Shown piece by piece: positions 1-10,931 of a stretch of DNA of 64,000 nt. The notes under the pieces were generated by a model. It did not search any database. It saw nothing but the letters and a program-made list of their open reading frames with translations, and was not told where the DNA came from. Both the position numbers and the translations under genes were made by a program. The DNA is from Dipteronia dyeriana (lineage: Eukaryota > Streptophyta > Magnoliopsida > Sapindales > Sapindaceae): positions 59,197,253 to 59,261,252 of the forward strand of contig CM065297.1 of assembly GCA_032871835.1 (NCBI GenBank), in the 5' to 3' direction. Position 1 is the first letter of the stretch; every line of letters starts with the position of its first letter.

Positions 1-610
1 ATTTACAATTTACATCTTTAAGGCATAAACCTCAACACCTTTTGTGTCTAACATTTAGCTACCAATCTAGATTTAAAAGTTTCCACCTTTCCATCCATTC
101 CTCTTTTTCTCTTGTATACCCATTTGCACCCGATGGGTTTTACCTCTTTAGGCAAGTCTACAAGAGACAAGACTTTATTTTTAACATAAATTAAATTTTG
201 GATTGCATTGCCTTTTACCGATGGTGGCAATCAACATCTTTCATTGCTTCCTTGTACGTATAAGGATCATCGTCGTTTCGGAGAATCTCTTTAGATTCTC
301 CTAGACCGATGTATCTCTCGGGTTGTCTATTAACCCTCCCACTATGAAGAGGAATGGTAGAATGTTGATCTTGTATTGTTACGAAACTTACAGTTGGGCT
401 AGGTTGTGAAACCTCTAGTGGAATTGTATCTACTGAAAGCTCATTCAAGACAATTCTACTTTTAGGCATAAAATTATTCATATAGTCCTGTTCCAGAAAT
501 TTAGCATTTGTCGAAACAAACACTATAAGATCTAAAGGACTATAGAAATAATATCCTTTGGTTCCTTTTGGATACCCTACAAATATGCATGTTTCTAAAT
601 AGGACTCCAT
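1..610 (-). pseudogene. Copia copy A: start of reverse transcriptase and INT-RT linker
   Basis: The minus strand encodes the conserved opening of a copia reverse transcriptase (NKVLSLVDLPKEVKPIGCKW, then KRKRGMDGKVETFKSRLVAK). Before it comes the linker after integrase ([29 protein letters not shown]). The two parts are in different frames and overlap at 215-230, so a frameshift separates them. The sequence degrades again left of position 48. The catalytic YVDD part of the enzyme would lie outside the window. The same segment is present in copies B, C, D and E, which makes the identification secure. Confidence 0.85.
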
Positions 611-694
611 CTATTATGTCTTTAACACATACGCATGATATCCAAATATCCTTAAGTGTTGTAAACTAGGCTTTCGCCCAGTCCACAACTCATG

Positions 695-1579
695 CTATGT
701 TTTAGGAACTGACTCAGATTGCACATCGTTTAGAATATACATAGTGGTTCGTAAAGAATATCCCCAAAAAAAATTATGGAGAGTTGAATAACTCAACATA
801 GACCTAACCATGTCCAAAAGAGTTCTATTTCTTCTTCCTTCAACCCTATTTTGTTGAGGTGTACCTGGTGTAGAAAATTGATAAATTATCCCAATATCAA
901 TAATATGTTGCTGAAACTCACCAGGTAGATATTCTCCACCATGATCAGACCTTAAGATTTTTATGCGTTTCTCAAGCTGATTTTCTACTTCAACTTTAAA
1001 TGCTTTAAACATGTCAAAAGCATTCGACTTATGCCTGATGAGATACACAAAACCAAATCTTGAGTAATCATCCGTGAAAGTGAAGAAGTACTCATATCCA
1101 CCTTTAGCTTGAATGCTTATAAGACCAAACACATTAGTGTGTATCAATCCTAAACATTCAGTGGCTCTTGTGCCTTTTGTCGTTAACGATCTTTTGGTCA
1201 TTTTACTTTCCAAATAAGATTCACAAGTTGGTAGATCATCAACCTTTAAGTCACTTAAATGTCCATCACTAACCAATCTTTTGATCCTATCAAGGTTAAT
1301 ATGACCTAGGTGCAAATGCCATAGGTAGGTTTTATCTTTTGATAATTTTGCTTTTTTATGATTAGGATCCATTGATTCTGTGTCTAACAAGTGAGATATA
1401 TTTCTATTCAAATAGAATAAACCATTTTCCAATGTAACTTTGCAAACAAATTTGTTATTCCTGCTAATAATAAAACCTATATTAAAAGAAATCGAATATA
1501 AAAATTTATTTAAAAAATAAACCGAAATTAAATTCCTAATGGATTGACGTACATAACAAACGTTAAATCTAAATGCCAA
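695..1579 (-). pseudogene. Copia copy A: GAG-pre-integrase and integrase
   Basis: This open stretch of 294 codons is the longest surviving coding piece of this copy. The N-terminal third matches the end of protease and the GAG-pre-integrase zinc-binding region (LWHLHLGHINLDRIKRLV, then a CESYLESKMTK segment where a CxxC pair is expected, so one Cys appears lost). The integrase core follows with FTDDYSRFGFVYL, the second catalytic Asp in RSDHGGEYL and the catalytic Glu in [14 protein letters not shown]. The first catalytic Asp seems replaced: this copy has IHTNVFG where copies B and C have IHTDVC and copy D has VHIDLC. The enzyme should therefore be dead even without the downstream frameshift. 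Confidence 0.88.
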
Positions 1580-2060
1580 CTAGAATCTGGATTGACTCTA
1601 ATATCTCCCACTACACTGGTAAACACCAATGCTCAGTTGCCTAAACATAAGTTGAATTCATTCTTATTAAGTCTTTTCATTTCCAGGAACCCCTTCTAGT
1701 TAGGCCCAAGTTGATTTATTCTTCTGTTGTTTCTTGATCTTCTTACGGGTCTTAACTGTGGTAACTTTACTAACTGTATGAATCTCTTGACCCTTGCCTT
1801 TCACAACGATTTTCTTGGTGCTTTAATCGTCTTGCATCAGGTCATACAAGGTGTATTCATTATTGTTCAATGTGTAGTCCAACTTGAACTGTTCCAAAGG
1901 CATCATTATATCGACAGCAGTCTCCCTTCATGTTGCTATTGTAACATGTCGGAGATGGTGGCCATAATGTATCATTTAACCATCTCATCAGAAGACTTCC
2001 ACTGTTAATACTCATCTATTTGCTCCTGAGCAGATTCATTAGTAAGAGTAGATGCTTTTC
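1580..2060 (-). pseudogene. Copia copy A: gag and zinc-knuckle remnant
   Basis: This stretch corresponds in position and sequence to the gag/zinc-knuckle region of copies C and D. Compare the minus-strand match of 1725-1990 with 58144-58611, which includes the QEIH, LMQD and LQQQHEG-type segments. It is shorter than in D because an internal part is missing, and it is interrupted by stops. No protein could be made from it. The plus-strand ORF over the same bases is a shadow. Confidence 0.7.
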
Positions 2061-2159
2061 AGCTTGCAATAACAACCCAATATTCTTTTTCCATGTGACA
2101 TAATTATCATCAGTTAAAGTATTATATTTTTAAAAACTTGATTAGGGATGGAGTCATGA

Positions 2160-2335
2160 TTTCGTTTTGGACACCCTCGGCTGCCTCCCATGGGCGTGCG
2201 CACCCCTTAGCTCCATAAAGAGCTACCGTACGTAACCCATTGGATTCATAGGGTTGCCATGCGCAGCCCTTGGCATCCATGGGGCTACCGTGCACAACCC
2301 ATGTCACAACAATCGTGGTTCATGCTCATTCACAC
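2160..2335 (-). repeat. GC-rich degenerate tandem repeat in copia leader
   Basis: About four imperfect units of roughly 33 bp are built around a core like GGGCTGCCGTGCGCAGCCCA followed by a TGG-C-TCCAT segment. They stand out from the AT-rich surroundings. Equivalent blocks occur at the same leader position in copies B (21060-21245), C (53080-53265) and D (59585-59790). It may be a structured leader element such as a packaging or translation signal, but no function can be read from the sequence. Confidence 0.65.
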
Positions 2336-2640
2336 ACACGATTATTGCTATAGCACGTACGGTCCCAAAAATTGTTCTGGTTGCTCCCAGTTCTTCAAAC
2401 TTTCGAGTCTCCGATACTTGAATATATTACAGAAGAATTTTAACTAATAAAATACTCTAGTTTTTTTAATTAAAACTACTGTAGTATTTTTAATTCATTA
2501 TAGAATAAAAAAAAACTTAGCAATAACCAAGAAAGAAATTATGACGATGATAGGCCACCCTTCTTGTTACAATATCAAAACAAAGAAACATTAAAATTCT
2601 ATGACCAAAATTGAGAATTAACAATCCACATATAAAAAAC

Positions 2641-2664
2641 ATATATATATATATATATATATAT
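2641..2664. repeat. AT microsatellite
   Basis: A (AT)n run of about 12 units lies immediately before the MITE target site. A shorter AT run is present at the same place in copies B (about 21500) and C (about 53618). Confidence 0.9.
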
Positions 2665-2671
2665 CCATATA

Positions 2672-3288
2672 TAGGGATGGCAGCGGGTTGGGTTCGGATG
2701 GGTTTTGTAAAATCCAAACCCAGAGCCGTGAAAATTTTCCTCAACCACGTTCGCCTGCGAAGCCACGTACCTTGAACCCTGGTAGGTAAGCAGGTTCACG
2801 GGTGGGTTTGAACCGTGGGTTATGGCTGCACCCATACCTTCACCTGCGAACTCGTGAAACAATACGGGTTCACGGGTGGATGCTTCACCCGTGGTATACA
2901 TACAAAACCACAACCCACGAACCTCCGAATTCGTTATTTGTCATTTGTAAATTTCCACATGTAATCACCTATTTGATACTTAATTGAATTAAATTTTCAT
3001 TTCTAATTCCCTACTTGATACATTAAAAAACAATAATAACCTTAAAAATAAAATGACCAAAAACAATTCAAATGTCTAAATATGTTTATATTCTAGTATT
3101 TTATTTATACGGGTTCGCGGGTCCAACCCGTGGGTTCGTTTTTCCAACCCGTGCCCGCCCACAAACCAACGGGGTTTTTCATTAAACGGGTTCACGGGTC
3201 CACAGGTCATAAATTCACCATCCACACCCGACCCTACAGGGTTAGGTTCGGATGGGTGCCCACGGGTGCAGACGAATTGCTATCCTTA
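2672..3288. mobile_element. hAT-type non-autonomous element (MITE), 617 bp
   Basis: The ends are imperfect inverted repeats (TAGGGATGGCA at left; TAAGGATAGCA on the opposite strand at right, 9 of 11 matching). They are flanked by a perfect 8-bp direct repeat TCCATATA at 2664-2671 and 3289-3296. An 8-bp target duplication is the hAT hallmark. The interior is rich in short GGGTTCACGGGT-like motifs on both strands and carries no transposase. Copies B and C of the host copia leader lack the insertion and show the uninterrupted site (C: TATCCATACATTCCAATG near 53628). Short ORFs crossing this element have no support. Confidence 0.85.
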
Positions 3289-3422
3289 TCCATATATTCC
3301 AATATAAATATATATATGTATGCAAATACTTAGAGTGTCATCTTTATCTAAAACATGGATATTAACGATAAAAAGAAATAGATTCACGTACAAATACATC
3401 AATTAATCAAGGGTTCAACAAG

Positions 3423-3434
3423 GCTCTGATACCA
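3423..3434 (-). other. Primer-binding site of copia copy A
   Basis: The minus strand reads TGGTATCAGAGC, the standard plant copia primer site complementary to the 3' end of initiator-Met tRNA. It lies two bases from the LTR end. Confidence 0.92.
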
Positions 3435-3436
3435 AC

Positions 3437-5837
3437 TGTAGGGAAAATTCTGTTTAAAACGTGGCGGAAGCGTAAAATTAGGATTCAAAAAATTTTAAAA
3501 ATTTTCCCTTTAAGAGAAATAACATTAACCCTACATTAACTGGTCTATATTAAAAGTATCATTCAATTTTCTTGTGATGATTGACCGAGCATCGAAGTTA
3601 ATCCGTAAGATCTTCCAATCCAATCACGAACGTGAATAACCTAGGAGTGTGGGTTTCCTTTCTTTAAATTGTATATTTGAGGATGGAAACAAACAAAATC
3701 TCTTTCTTTGTTAGTCACAATAATCCACCAAAAAGAAAAACAAAGAACGTAAAGCCACTTGTAAATTATCAATCAATCTGATGGAAACTCACATGAACCT
3801 AGATTCGATGTTGTACACAAAACTTTTTAATGTAAAGGCTACTAGTGCACTATCGAATACAAAACTTTCTTTCTTCCTTTTCCACTTTGTCAAATTTTCA
3901 CACACCAATCATTAGAGTTGGAAGAATTTATCTAGAGCAAGAACCAAATTCTTTACACTCAAAATTATCTCCTGGCCAAAATTTCTCTCTCTTAAATAAG
4001 GGCTTGGCCGAAATTTCTCTCCAAGAAAAGGTAATGGGCAAAATTTATCTCTTAAAACTTAGGTTGACCTAATTCTACACTATTACATACATAGTGGTCG
4101 AATTCTTCATCCATTTAATTTTAGAGACCAAATCCTCTCCTAAGAAGGATTTACTTGATGGGCAAGAATCCTTTCCTCAGGAGAATTTACTTGGTGGGAA
4201 AGAATCATTTCCTTAAGAGGATTTACTCGGTGACCAAGAATCCTTTTCTAAGATAAATTCATTTCCACACCAAAACACCTAATCCAACTCAAATAGTGTA
4301 TTTATTCAATAACCAACTATTGAATATAGTTAAATTGTGACAAAATCAAGAACTTCCTAATAAAAATCAAATACTTCCTAATTTGACTAGATAAATAAAC
4401 TCCTATTTTTTATCTACGTATCAAATATAGTATTTGATACTTATCATAGTACCAACAACAATATGTCTCTAGGAGACCATCTCTTACTAGGAAAAAGATT
4501 TTGACTTTTAATTATATAATTAATTACTTAATAAATTAGTTAATTTCCATTTAATTAAATAATAAAATAAAAAATATGTATAGACTAATAAATAGTCTCT
4601 TGCCGCCCAAGCCTATTTATATGGGCCAAATATTGTTTTTCCTATCCTATTAAATCTATTAGACTTAAATAAAAAAGTCCACATGTGAACTAGACCCCAT
4701 TCTTACTAAAAGAAAAAAGTCCACAAGCCATAATACAATTCTAGATGGACCCATAAATTTGTCTGGTATAATATATCAAGTGATCCATGCAAGTTCATGT
4801 GGATTGGGGATCTTGGCAGGCTATCTAAATTTAAGCTCCAATAGACTAACCTAATCAAAATCAACAAATGATTCACTTAGGTCTGATCTATTAATTTTAG
4901 TTCATTCCACTAATGAACTAAAATTGAACTCTTAAATAAAGATATAATAAGTTAATATTGCTCATTCATACCACAGATAATCTTATTGGAGAAAGTGTAT
5001 CCTCGTGAAGAATACCAGTAATCGCCAAGAGCTCATAGACCGTTTATAGCTCTCCATGTTACCATATTTACTCATATGACCACATTTTGAACTTGGATAT
5101 TTTGACTTGTCCAGAAGCAATATTTCAGTAGACACTATTGAAAAATTAACGTTAAGATTTAATGTTCAATATCTCAAACAATCAGTATGATGATATTAAA
5201 CTCTCATTTAATAAATTGAGCCACAATGTCCATATCTATAAATGAAGTCCTTTATCGATTAACAAATGAATACCACCAAACTACCGAGGATAGACTATGC
5301 TATATAATCATACTCGTTGATAGCTCAAATGCTAACACTTGCAACCATAAGTCCATCATTTATCTCATAATTGAGATTGACTCTCCGATTGTCTTCAAGT
5401 GAAAAATTCTTTCTGTTGATGGTTCTGGATAAAGTATTTCACTGTGATCCTTTTCAATGCACCTTGTGCACTAGATTCTTTTGCCCGAAGTCAGCACACT
5501 TTGATGATTTTTAACTTATCATAAAACATTTGATCCCACCCAAATGCTAGGAAAAGAATCTACAACTTTAACAAGATAAAAGTGCCCAACCTTTATCTTA
5601 AGTTGTGAATATTATTCAAGACTAACTAAAGAATTGTGTCTACCTCATACAAATCCTGATGTAAGAACAATTCTTCTTTTCTCGTAGTCTTTTGACCTTA
5701 TGATTATTTACTTTTGACAATTATAATAATTAAAGTATATATGCTATAAGATTTGTTAAAGTAGAAATCACTTTTATTAATATGAAAAGTTTGTCAATTA
5801 CATTATTACATTCTTCCTATCGAGCATAATCCCAACA
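3437..5837 (-). repeat. 5' LTR of copia copy A (2401 bp)
   Basis: On the plus strand it starts TGTAGGGAAAATT and ends CATAATCCCAACA, so in element orientation it runs TGTTGGG...CCCTACA. It matches the other LTRs of the family along its length, including the block near 5040-5400 that also occurs in every other full LTR here. It is AT-rich and contains no conserved ORF. Short ORFs in it are coincidental. Confidence 0.9.
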
Positions 5838-8426
5838 TCATCTAATTTAGTCCTTTTTCTCTTCTTAATGGTTTGAACAAGACAACATCAAATAAGGATT
5901 ACATATCCATTCAATTAATAAGGAATCTATATCGATTTCTTGTTTGGCCTTTGAGGATTGATATAGTTAATCATGTGTTAAAACCTTTTTTGAAAACTAT
6001 ATCTCTTTTGCTTATTACAAAAGGATACAATTTGGTTTGACTTTTTTTGGAAACTCTTTTGATGTGTGGTTTTCCAAATACCATTGCTTGAACTTTGATA
6101 TTTTATGTCTTGCATCCAAAGTAACAATTTCACACATTTTCGTAAAATAAAACTCCTTGAATCTCTCTCACTTAATTAAGTGCGTAAAGTTGCTTAAATG
6201 AATATGCATATGTGTTTGTGCTATAAGCTCTCTTTGCCAAAGCTTACCTATTAGAGGAGACTCCCTTTTGCCTATCTTGTGATAAAAATGGGGAGAAAAA
6301 CTGTGAGAACTAGTGCTATTTAGGGGGGCGGGGGCATTTTTCCTTAGGGGAGTAAGTTGAGTAAGTTAAGAGGGAGTAGCCGTTCAAGGGGGATCATTTT
6401 TGAATGACTACATTATTTGAGTGTATTAGTTTAATCTGTTGATTCAATTCAATTGTTTTTGTTGTAAGCACCTCACACACATTTGTTCTTTGAAGGTATT
6501 TTCTTGTAGATTGTGTGTAGGTTGGAACTTTCTACAAGCTTTGGATTGACTTGAAATTGTTCAAGACTTAGATTCTGAGCTTTATTGTAGTATTGAAAAT
6601 CTAGTTGACCAACCATCAATTGTATTTTGTGAGGTTGTTTTGTGAGTGGTGGTTTTTCCATGAAATATCCAAAGGGGAGGGGGGATTGTAAGTGCCTCAC
6701 TTTTTGATTGGCTTATTTTGTTGACAAAATCAAAATGAGGTTTCAAATTGTAAGGGCAGCTTAGGTTCAAATATTTTCAATTAACAATGTTATTGGACCT
6801 AATCATTGACATTAAGTGATTCAATGAAGGTAGTTACCTTAACTATACTCTTCATTAAAGAGATTTAGAAGCACACACACACTTGCATACATATTTGCTT
6901 ATCTTGCATTTGAGTATCCATGATATGGGCATCTAATTCTTTCATCACACTTCACACTTGCACATCATTCTTATAGGTTACATGTGTTTATTATGTTGTT
7001 AAGAGAGTTTTTTCTCTCTACCGCGGGTTGAGCAGCTGGGTGTACCGCTGGGTGTGCATCTGCATACACCACGATTTTGTCTAGTGTAGTCTCTATGTTT
7101 TACCGTGTACTCTTACATAGCTGGAACACTTGCCCGTATAGCGGTTCCTACCGTGGTTTCTCCAGAGGGTCTCCTGATGATTGTACGTGACTGGTGCTAT
7201 TACCTGACCAGCTGTCCAAACCGTAAAGTTATCAAGAGTATGTGGCGCGATGTTTAGCGTAGTATGGACACCCATCCACAACACGATACGTACCATAATT
7301 TGACTTATTTTTGTAGTTGTTTTTGTAAAATGATGTCATTTCATCTAGAGCTTCATATATATAGACAATGGCCTTATATTGGCCATCAATAAGCTAAAAA
7401 TTATAGATATTAGAGTCTCTTAGAGTGCCTTAAACTTTAATAAGCTACCAAGATTTGATCTTTCTTGACCAAAACCTATATACCTGATCGTTCTAAAATT
7501 GTGCTATATTTTGGCCCTCAATTCCATATCATTTAGCTTGTTTTCGAGCATTTTTTGACGACTAATGGCTCGTTTTATAGTGATTACAGGCATTCGATGG
7601 ATTTCAGGTACTAGAGGGGAAGCCGAGACTTTTGGGTGAAAAACAAGTCTAAAGTCAAGAAAAAAGAGCCTCGAGAATAGTACATAAGTCAACTACCTGT
7701 GCACAACCCATGCACCAAGAGTAGACTGCATACAGGTCACTGCATGGGTCCATACCCACACACAATTAAAAATCCGAGAAATATCAGAAAGGCATAAGGT
7801 CCATGGATAAGGAGTCTTGAATGTTAAATGTAAAGTACTCACAAGTAGATTACTAATTTTTTCGTGAAAGTTAAGCCTAGACGCTAGTGTTTTAAGCTGT
7901 TAAGTAGAGCCATGTATGGGTGTGTAATGTGTCTTAGCATAATTGGTTATTTTTGAATTCCATATCCTATTTTTTTCATTCACCACATTTCACCCTATGG
8001 CCGCATTACAACCTAAGGGAAAGACCTTGTTGAACCTTTAGGAAGTCTAGTTTGGGAAAATGAGTAGAGGCATGCTCTTTCAACGTTTATGAACCTTGAT
8101 TCTTTCATCCTTGATTCTTTCATGAAACTCACTAACTAAAAAGAGTGTTCCTTCTATAATAAATGTATGCAAGTAATTTAATTGCAATACATAACTTTAT
8201 TTGCATACATCTTGCATGAGTTTGAACCTAGGTTCCAAGAGGAAAAAGAAGAGAGATCCCATGTGAGAACCTAGTGTCAAAGTGAATTATGCTCAAAGCG
8301 TGAGAGTGAGTAGTTTCCAATGTAAGGGTGCTTTAAGTGTGGGATTCATGTTATGGGAGTTTCTCCTTTGTGGTGCCTTGGAGTTATTTAAAACATTTTG
8401 CATATGCCTTGGAGTTATTGAGAGTT
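5838..8426. other. 2.6-kb stretch with no recognisable gene
   Basis: The sequence is AT-rich with many stops in all frames and no domain I recognise. A G-rich run (about 6323-6336), a 240-bp dispersed repeat (7497-7740) and a short duplicated motif GCCTTGGAGTTATT (about 8376 and 8406) are visible. It is probably old repeat-derived DNA. No supported transcript or promoter is seen. Confidence 0.6.
7497..7740 (+). repeat. Dispersed repeat, copy 1
   Basis: This segment (GTGCTATATTTTGGCCCTCA, then a CATTCGATGGATTTCAGGTA-like core and an AAAAAAGAGCC segment) recurs at 37728-37960 in the same orientation. Its style resembles LTR or leader sequence of Athila/Tat-like gypsy elements, but that assignment is a guess. 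Confidence 0.6.
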
Positions 8427-8600
8427 ATGTGTAGGGTATCCAAAAGAAACAAAAGGATATTATTTCTGTAGTACTTCAGATCTTAAAGTATTTGTTTCGA
8501 CAAATGCTACATTTTTGGAAAAGAACTATATGAATAATTTTGTGCCTAAAAGTAGAATTGTCCTAAATGAGCTTTCAGGAGATACAATTCCACAAGAGGT
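8427..8600 (+). pseudogene. Copia copy E: INT-RT linker fragment
   Basis: Translation gives [12 protein letters not shown] then a stretch ending [20 protein letters not shown], collinear with the linker of copies A, B and D. The reading is broken at 8600 by the inserted solo LTR and resumes at about 10937. Confidence 0.85.
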
Positions 8601-10931
8601 TGAAGGGAAAATTGCGCAACGGAAGCATGAAAAATTTAAAGAATTATGGTTTGGTATAAATAATTTTTTTTCCCTTTTAATAACAAGAACCTTAACCCTA
8701 GATTAATTGATGTATATAAAAAGTGTCGTACCTTTTTTTCGTGACGATTGAACTAGCACCAAATTGAATCCACAAGATCTTCCAATCTACGTGAATCACC
8801 TAGGAGTGTGGGCTCCCTTTCTTTGAATTGTAAGCCTGAGGATGGAAACAAACAAAATCTTTTTCTTTGTTAGTCACAATATTCCTCCAAGAAGAAAACA
8901 AAGAATGTTAGATCACTTGTGAATTGTCAATCAATTTGATTGAAACTCACGTGAACCTTGATTCGATGTTGTACCCAAAACCTTTTAATGTAAAGGCTAC
9001 TAGTGTATTATCGAAAACTAAACGCTCTTTCTTCCTTTTCTTCTTTGCCGAGTCTCACACTATTTCTTAGAGTTGATCGAATTTAGTCTAAAGCAAAAAC
9101 AAATTTTTCTCCCAAAATTCTTATGGTGGCAAAATTCTCTCCAAGTAGTATTCTTATGTTGGCCGAAACCTTCTCTTTAAAATTCCTAGGGCTGTAGAAA
9201 TTCTCGCTTAGAGTTCTTAGGTTGGCCGAAATCCTCTTTAAAATTCCTAGGGCTGGCATAAATTCTCTCTTAGAATTATATGGTTGGCCGAAATTCAAGA
9301 CATATGTATAGGATCACAAATCCTTTCCAAAGAAGGATTTACTTGGTGGGTAAGAATCTAATCCTTAGGTGGATTTACTTGGTGACCAAGAATTCTTTTC
9401 CAAACAGATTTCTTTCCTACACCAAGACTCCTAATCCAACTCAATAGTGTATTTGTAGCCATACTAAAAGTTTCCTAATTTGACTAGATAAATAATTCTT
9501 TTTATTTTTCTACTTATCAAATAAAATCTTTAATATTAATTATAATACCAACAATGGTATAATATTAGGAGACCTCCTACTAGAAAAAGATTTTGACTTT
9601 TAATCAAATAATTAATTAATTACCAAATTAATTAATTTCCATTTAATTAAATAATAAAATAAAAATAATATAATTGAGCTAAACTATATAGCTTTGCCGC
9701 CCAACACCATATATGGGCCATTATATTATTTGTTTCTATTTTATTAAATCCATTGGACCTTATTAAAATGTCCACATGTGAACTAGACTCATTCTTACAA
9801 AAAAGAAACAAGTCAACATGCCTCAATACAATACTAGATGGACCCCTAAATTAATCTGGTAGAATATATCAAGTGATCCATGCAAGTTCGTGTGGATTGG
9901 GGATCTTGGCGGGCTATCTAAATTTAAGATCCAATAGAAACAACCCAATCTCAATCAGAAAATGATTCACTTATGTACGATCTATTTAATTTTAGTTCAT
10001 TCCACTAAAGAACTAAATAAGAACTTTCAAATAAAGATAGAATAAGTTAATATTTCTTATTCATACCCTAGACAATCTTAATGGAGAAATTGTATCCTCG
10101 TGAAGAATACTTGTAATCGCCAAGAGCTCATAGACAGCCTATGGCTCTCCAAGTTACCATAGTTACACTTATGACAACATTTTGAACTTCGATATTTTGA
10201 CTTGTCTAGAAGCCATGTTTCAATAAACACTATTGAAAACCTAACGTTAAGATTTAATATCCAATACCTTAAAACATCCATATGATGATATTCTACTCTC
10301 ATTTAATAAATGGAGCCACGATGTCCATATCTATAAATGAAGTCCTCTATCGATTAACAAATGAATACCACCAAACAATCGAGGATAGACTATGCTATAT
10401 AATCGTACTAATTAATAGCTCAAATGATAACACTTGCAACCATAAGTCCATCATTTATCTCAGGATTGAGATAGACTCTTCGATTGTCTTCAAGTGAAAA
10501 CCTTTATCCGTTGACGGTTCTAGATAAAGTGTTTGACTGTGATCCAATTCACTACAACCAGTGCACTAGATTCTTTTGCCCAAAGACACCACACTTTAAT
10601 GATTTTAGACTCATCATAACACATTTGATCCCACTCAAATGAAGCAAAAGAGTCTACAATGTTAACAAGATAAAGACGCCCAACCTTTTATCTTAAGTTA
10701 TGAATTCTATTCAAGACTAACTAAAGAATTGTGTCTATCTTATACATATCTAGATGTATGAACAATTCTTCGTTTCTCATAGTCGTTTGACCTTATGATT
10801 ATTTACTTTTGGTAATTATAATAATTATATTATAAATGCTATAAGATTTGTTAGAGTATAAATCACTTTATTAATATGAAAATATTATTAAATACATTAT
10901 TATACTCTTACTATCGAGCATAATCCCAACA
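8601..10931 (-). repeat. Solo LTR S1 (2331 bp) nested in copia copy E
   Basis: A full-length LTR of the same family lies in reverse orientation to its host. On the plus strand it starts TGAAGGGAAAATT (family consensus TGTAGGG) and ends AATCCCAACA. There is no primer site or internal region on either side. It is flanked by GAGGT (8596-8600) and AAGGT (10932-10936), a 5-bp target duplication with one difference. The interrupted linker continues on the right with the GGTTTCATAACC sequence expected. Confidence 0.9.

Larger units (their letters stand above)
2061..3436 (-). other. Copia copy A untranslated leader
   Basis: This non-coding stretch between the primer site and gag has counterparts in copies B (20290-21658), C (52141-53764) and D (58791-60039). 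It contains a GC-rich degenerate tandem repeat (2160-2335), an AT microsatellite and the inserted MITE. I see no gene in it. Confidence 0.7.
1..5837 (-). mobile_element. Ty1/copia retrotransposon, copy A (3' part outside window)
   Basis: The element reads right to left: 5' LTR (3437-5837), primer site (3423-3434), long leader, gag remnant, protease/GAG-pre-integrase, integrase, linker and the first part of reverse transcriptase, where the window ends. Domain order integrase before reverse transcriptase places it in Ty1/copia. The long LTRs and UBN2-like gag seen in sister copies suggest an Angela/Tork-like lineage, but that is inference. The coding part has several stops and frameshifts, so it cannot produce a full polyprotein. 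A hAT-like MITE is inserted in its leader. The 3' LTR and its target duplication lie outside the window. Confidence 0.9.

Noticed and set aside
2599..3333. Several ORFs of 60-104 codons on both strands
   Set aside because: They lie inside or across the MITE and an AT microsatellite, and the translations are repeat-driven without domains.
3423..3434. Possible tRNA-Met gene fragments at the TGGTATCAGAGC sites
   Set aside because: They are 12-13 base primer sites next to LTR ends, with no tRNA body around them.
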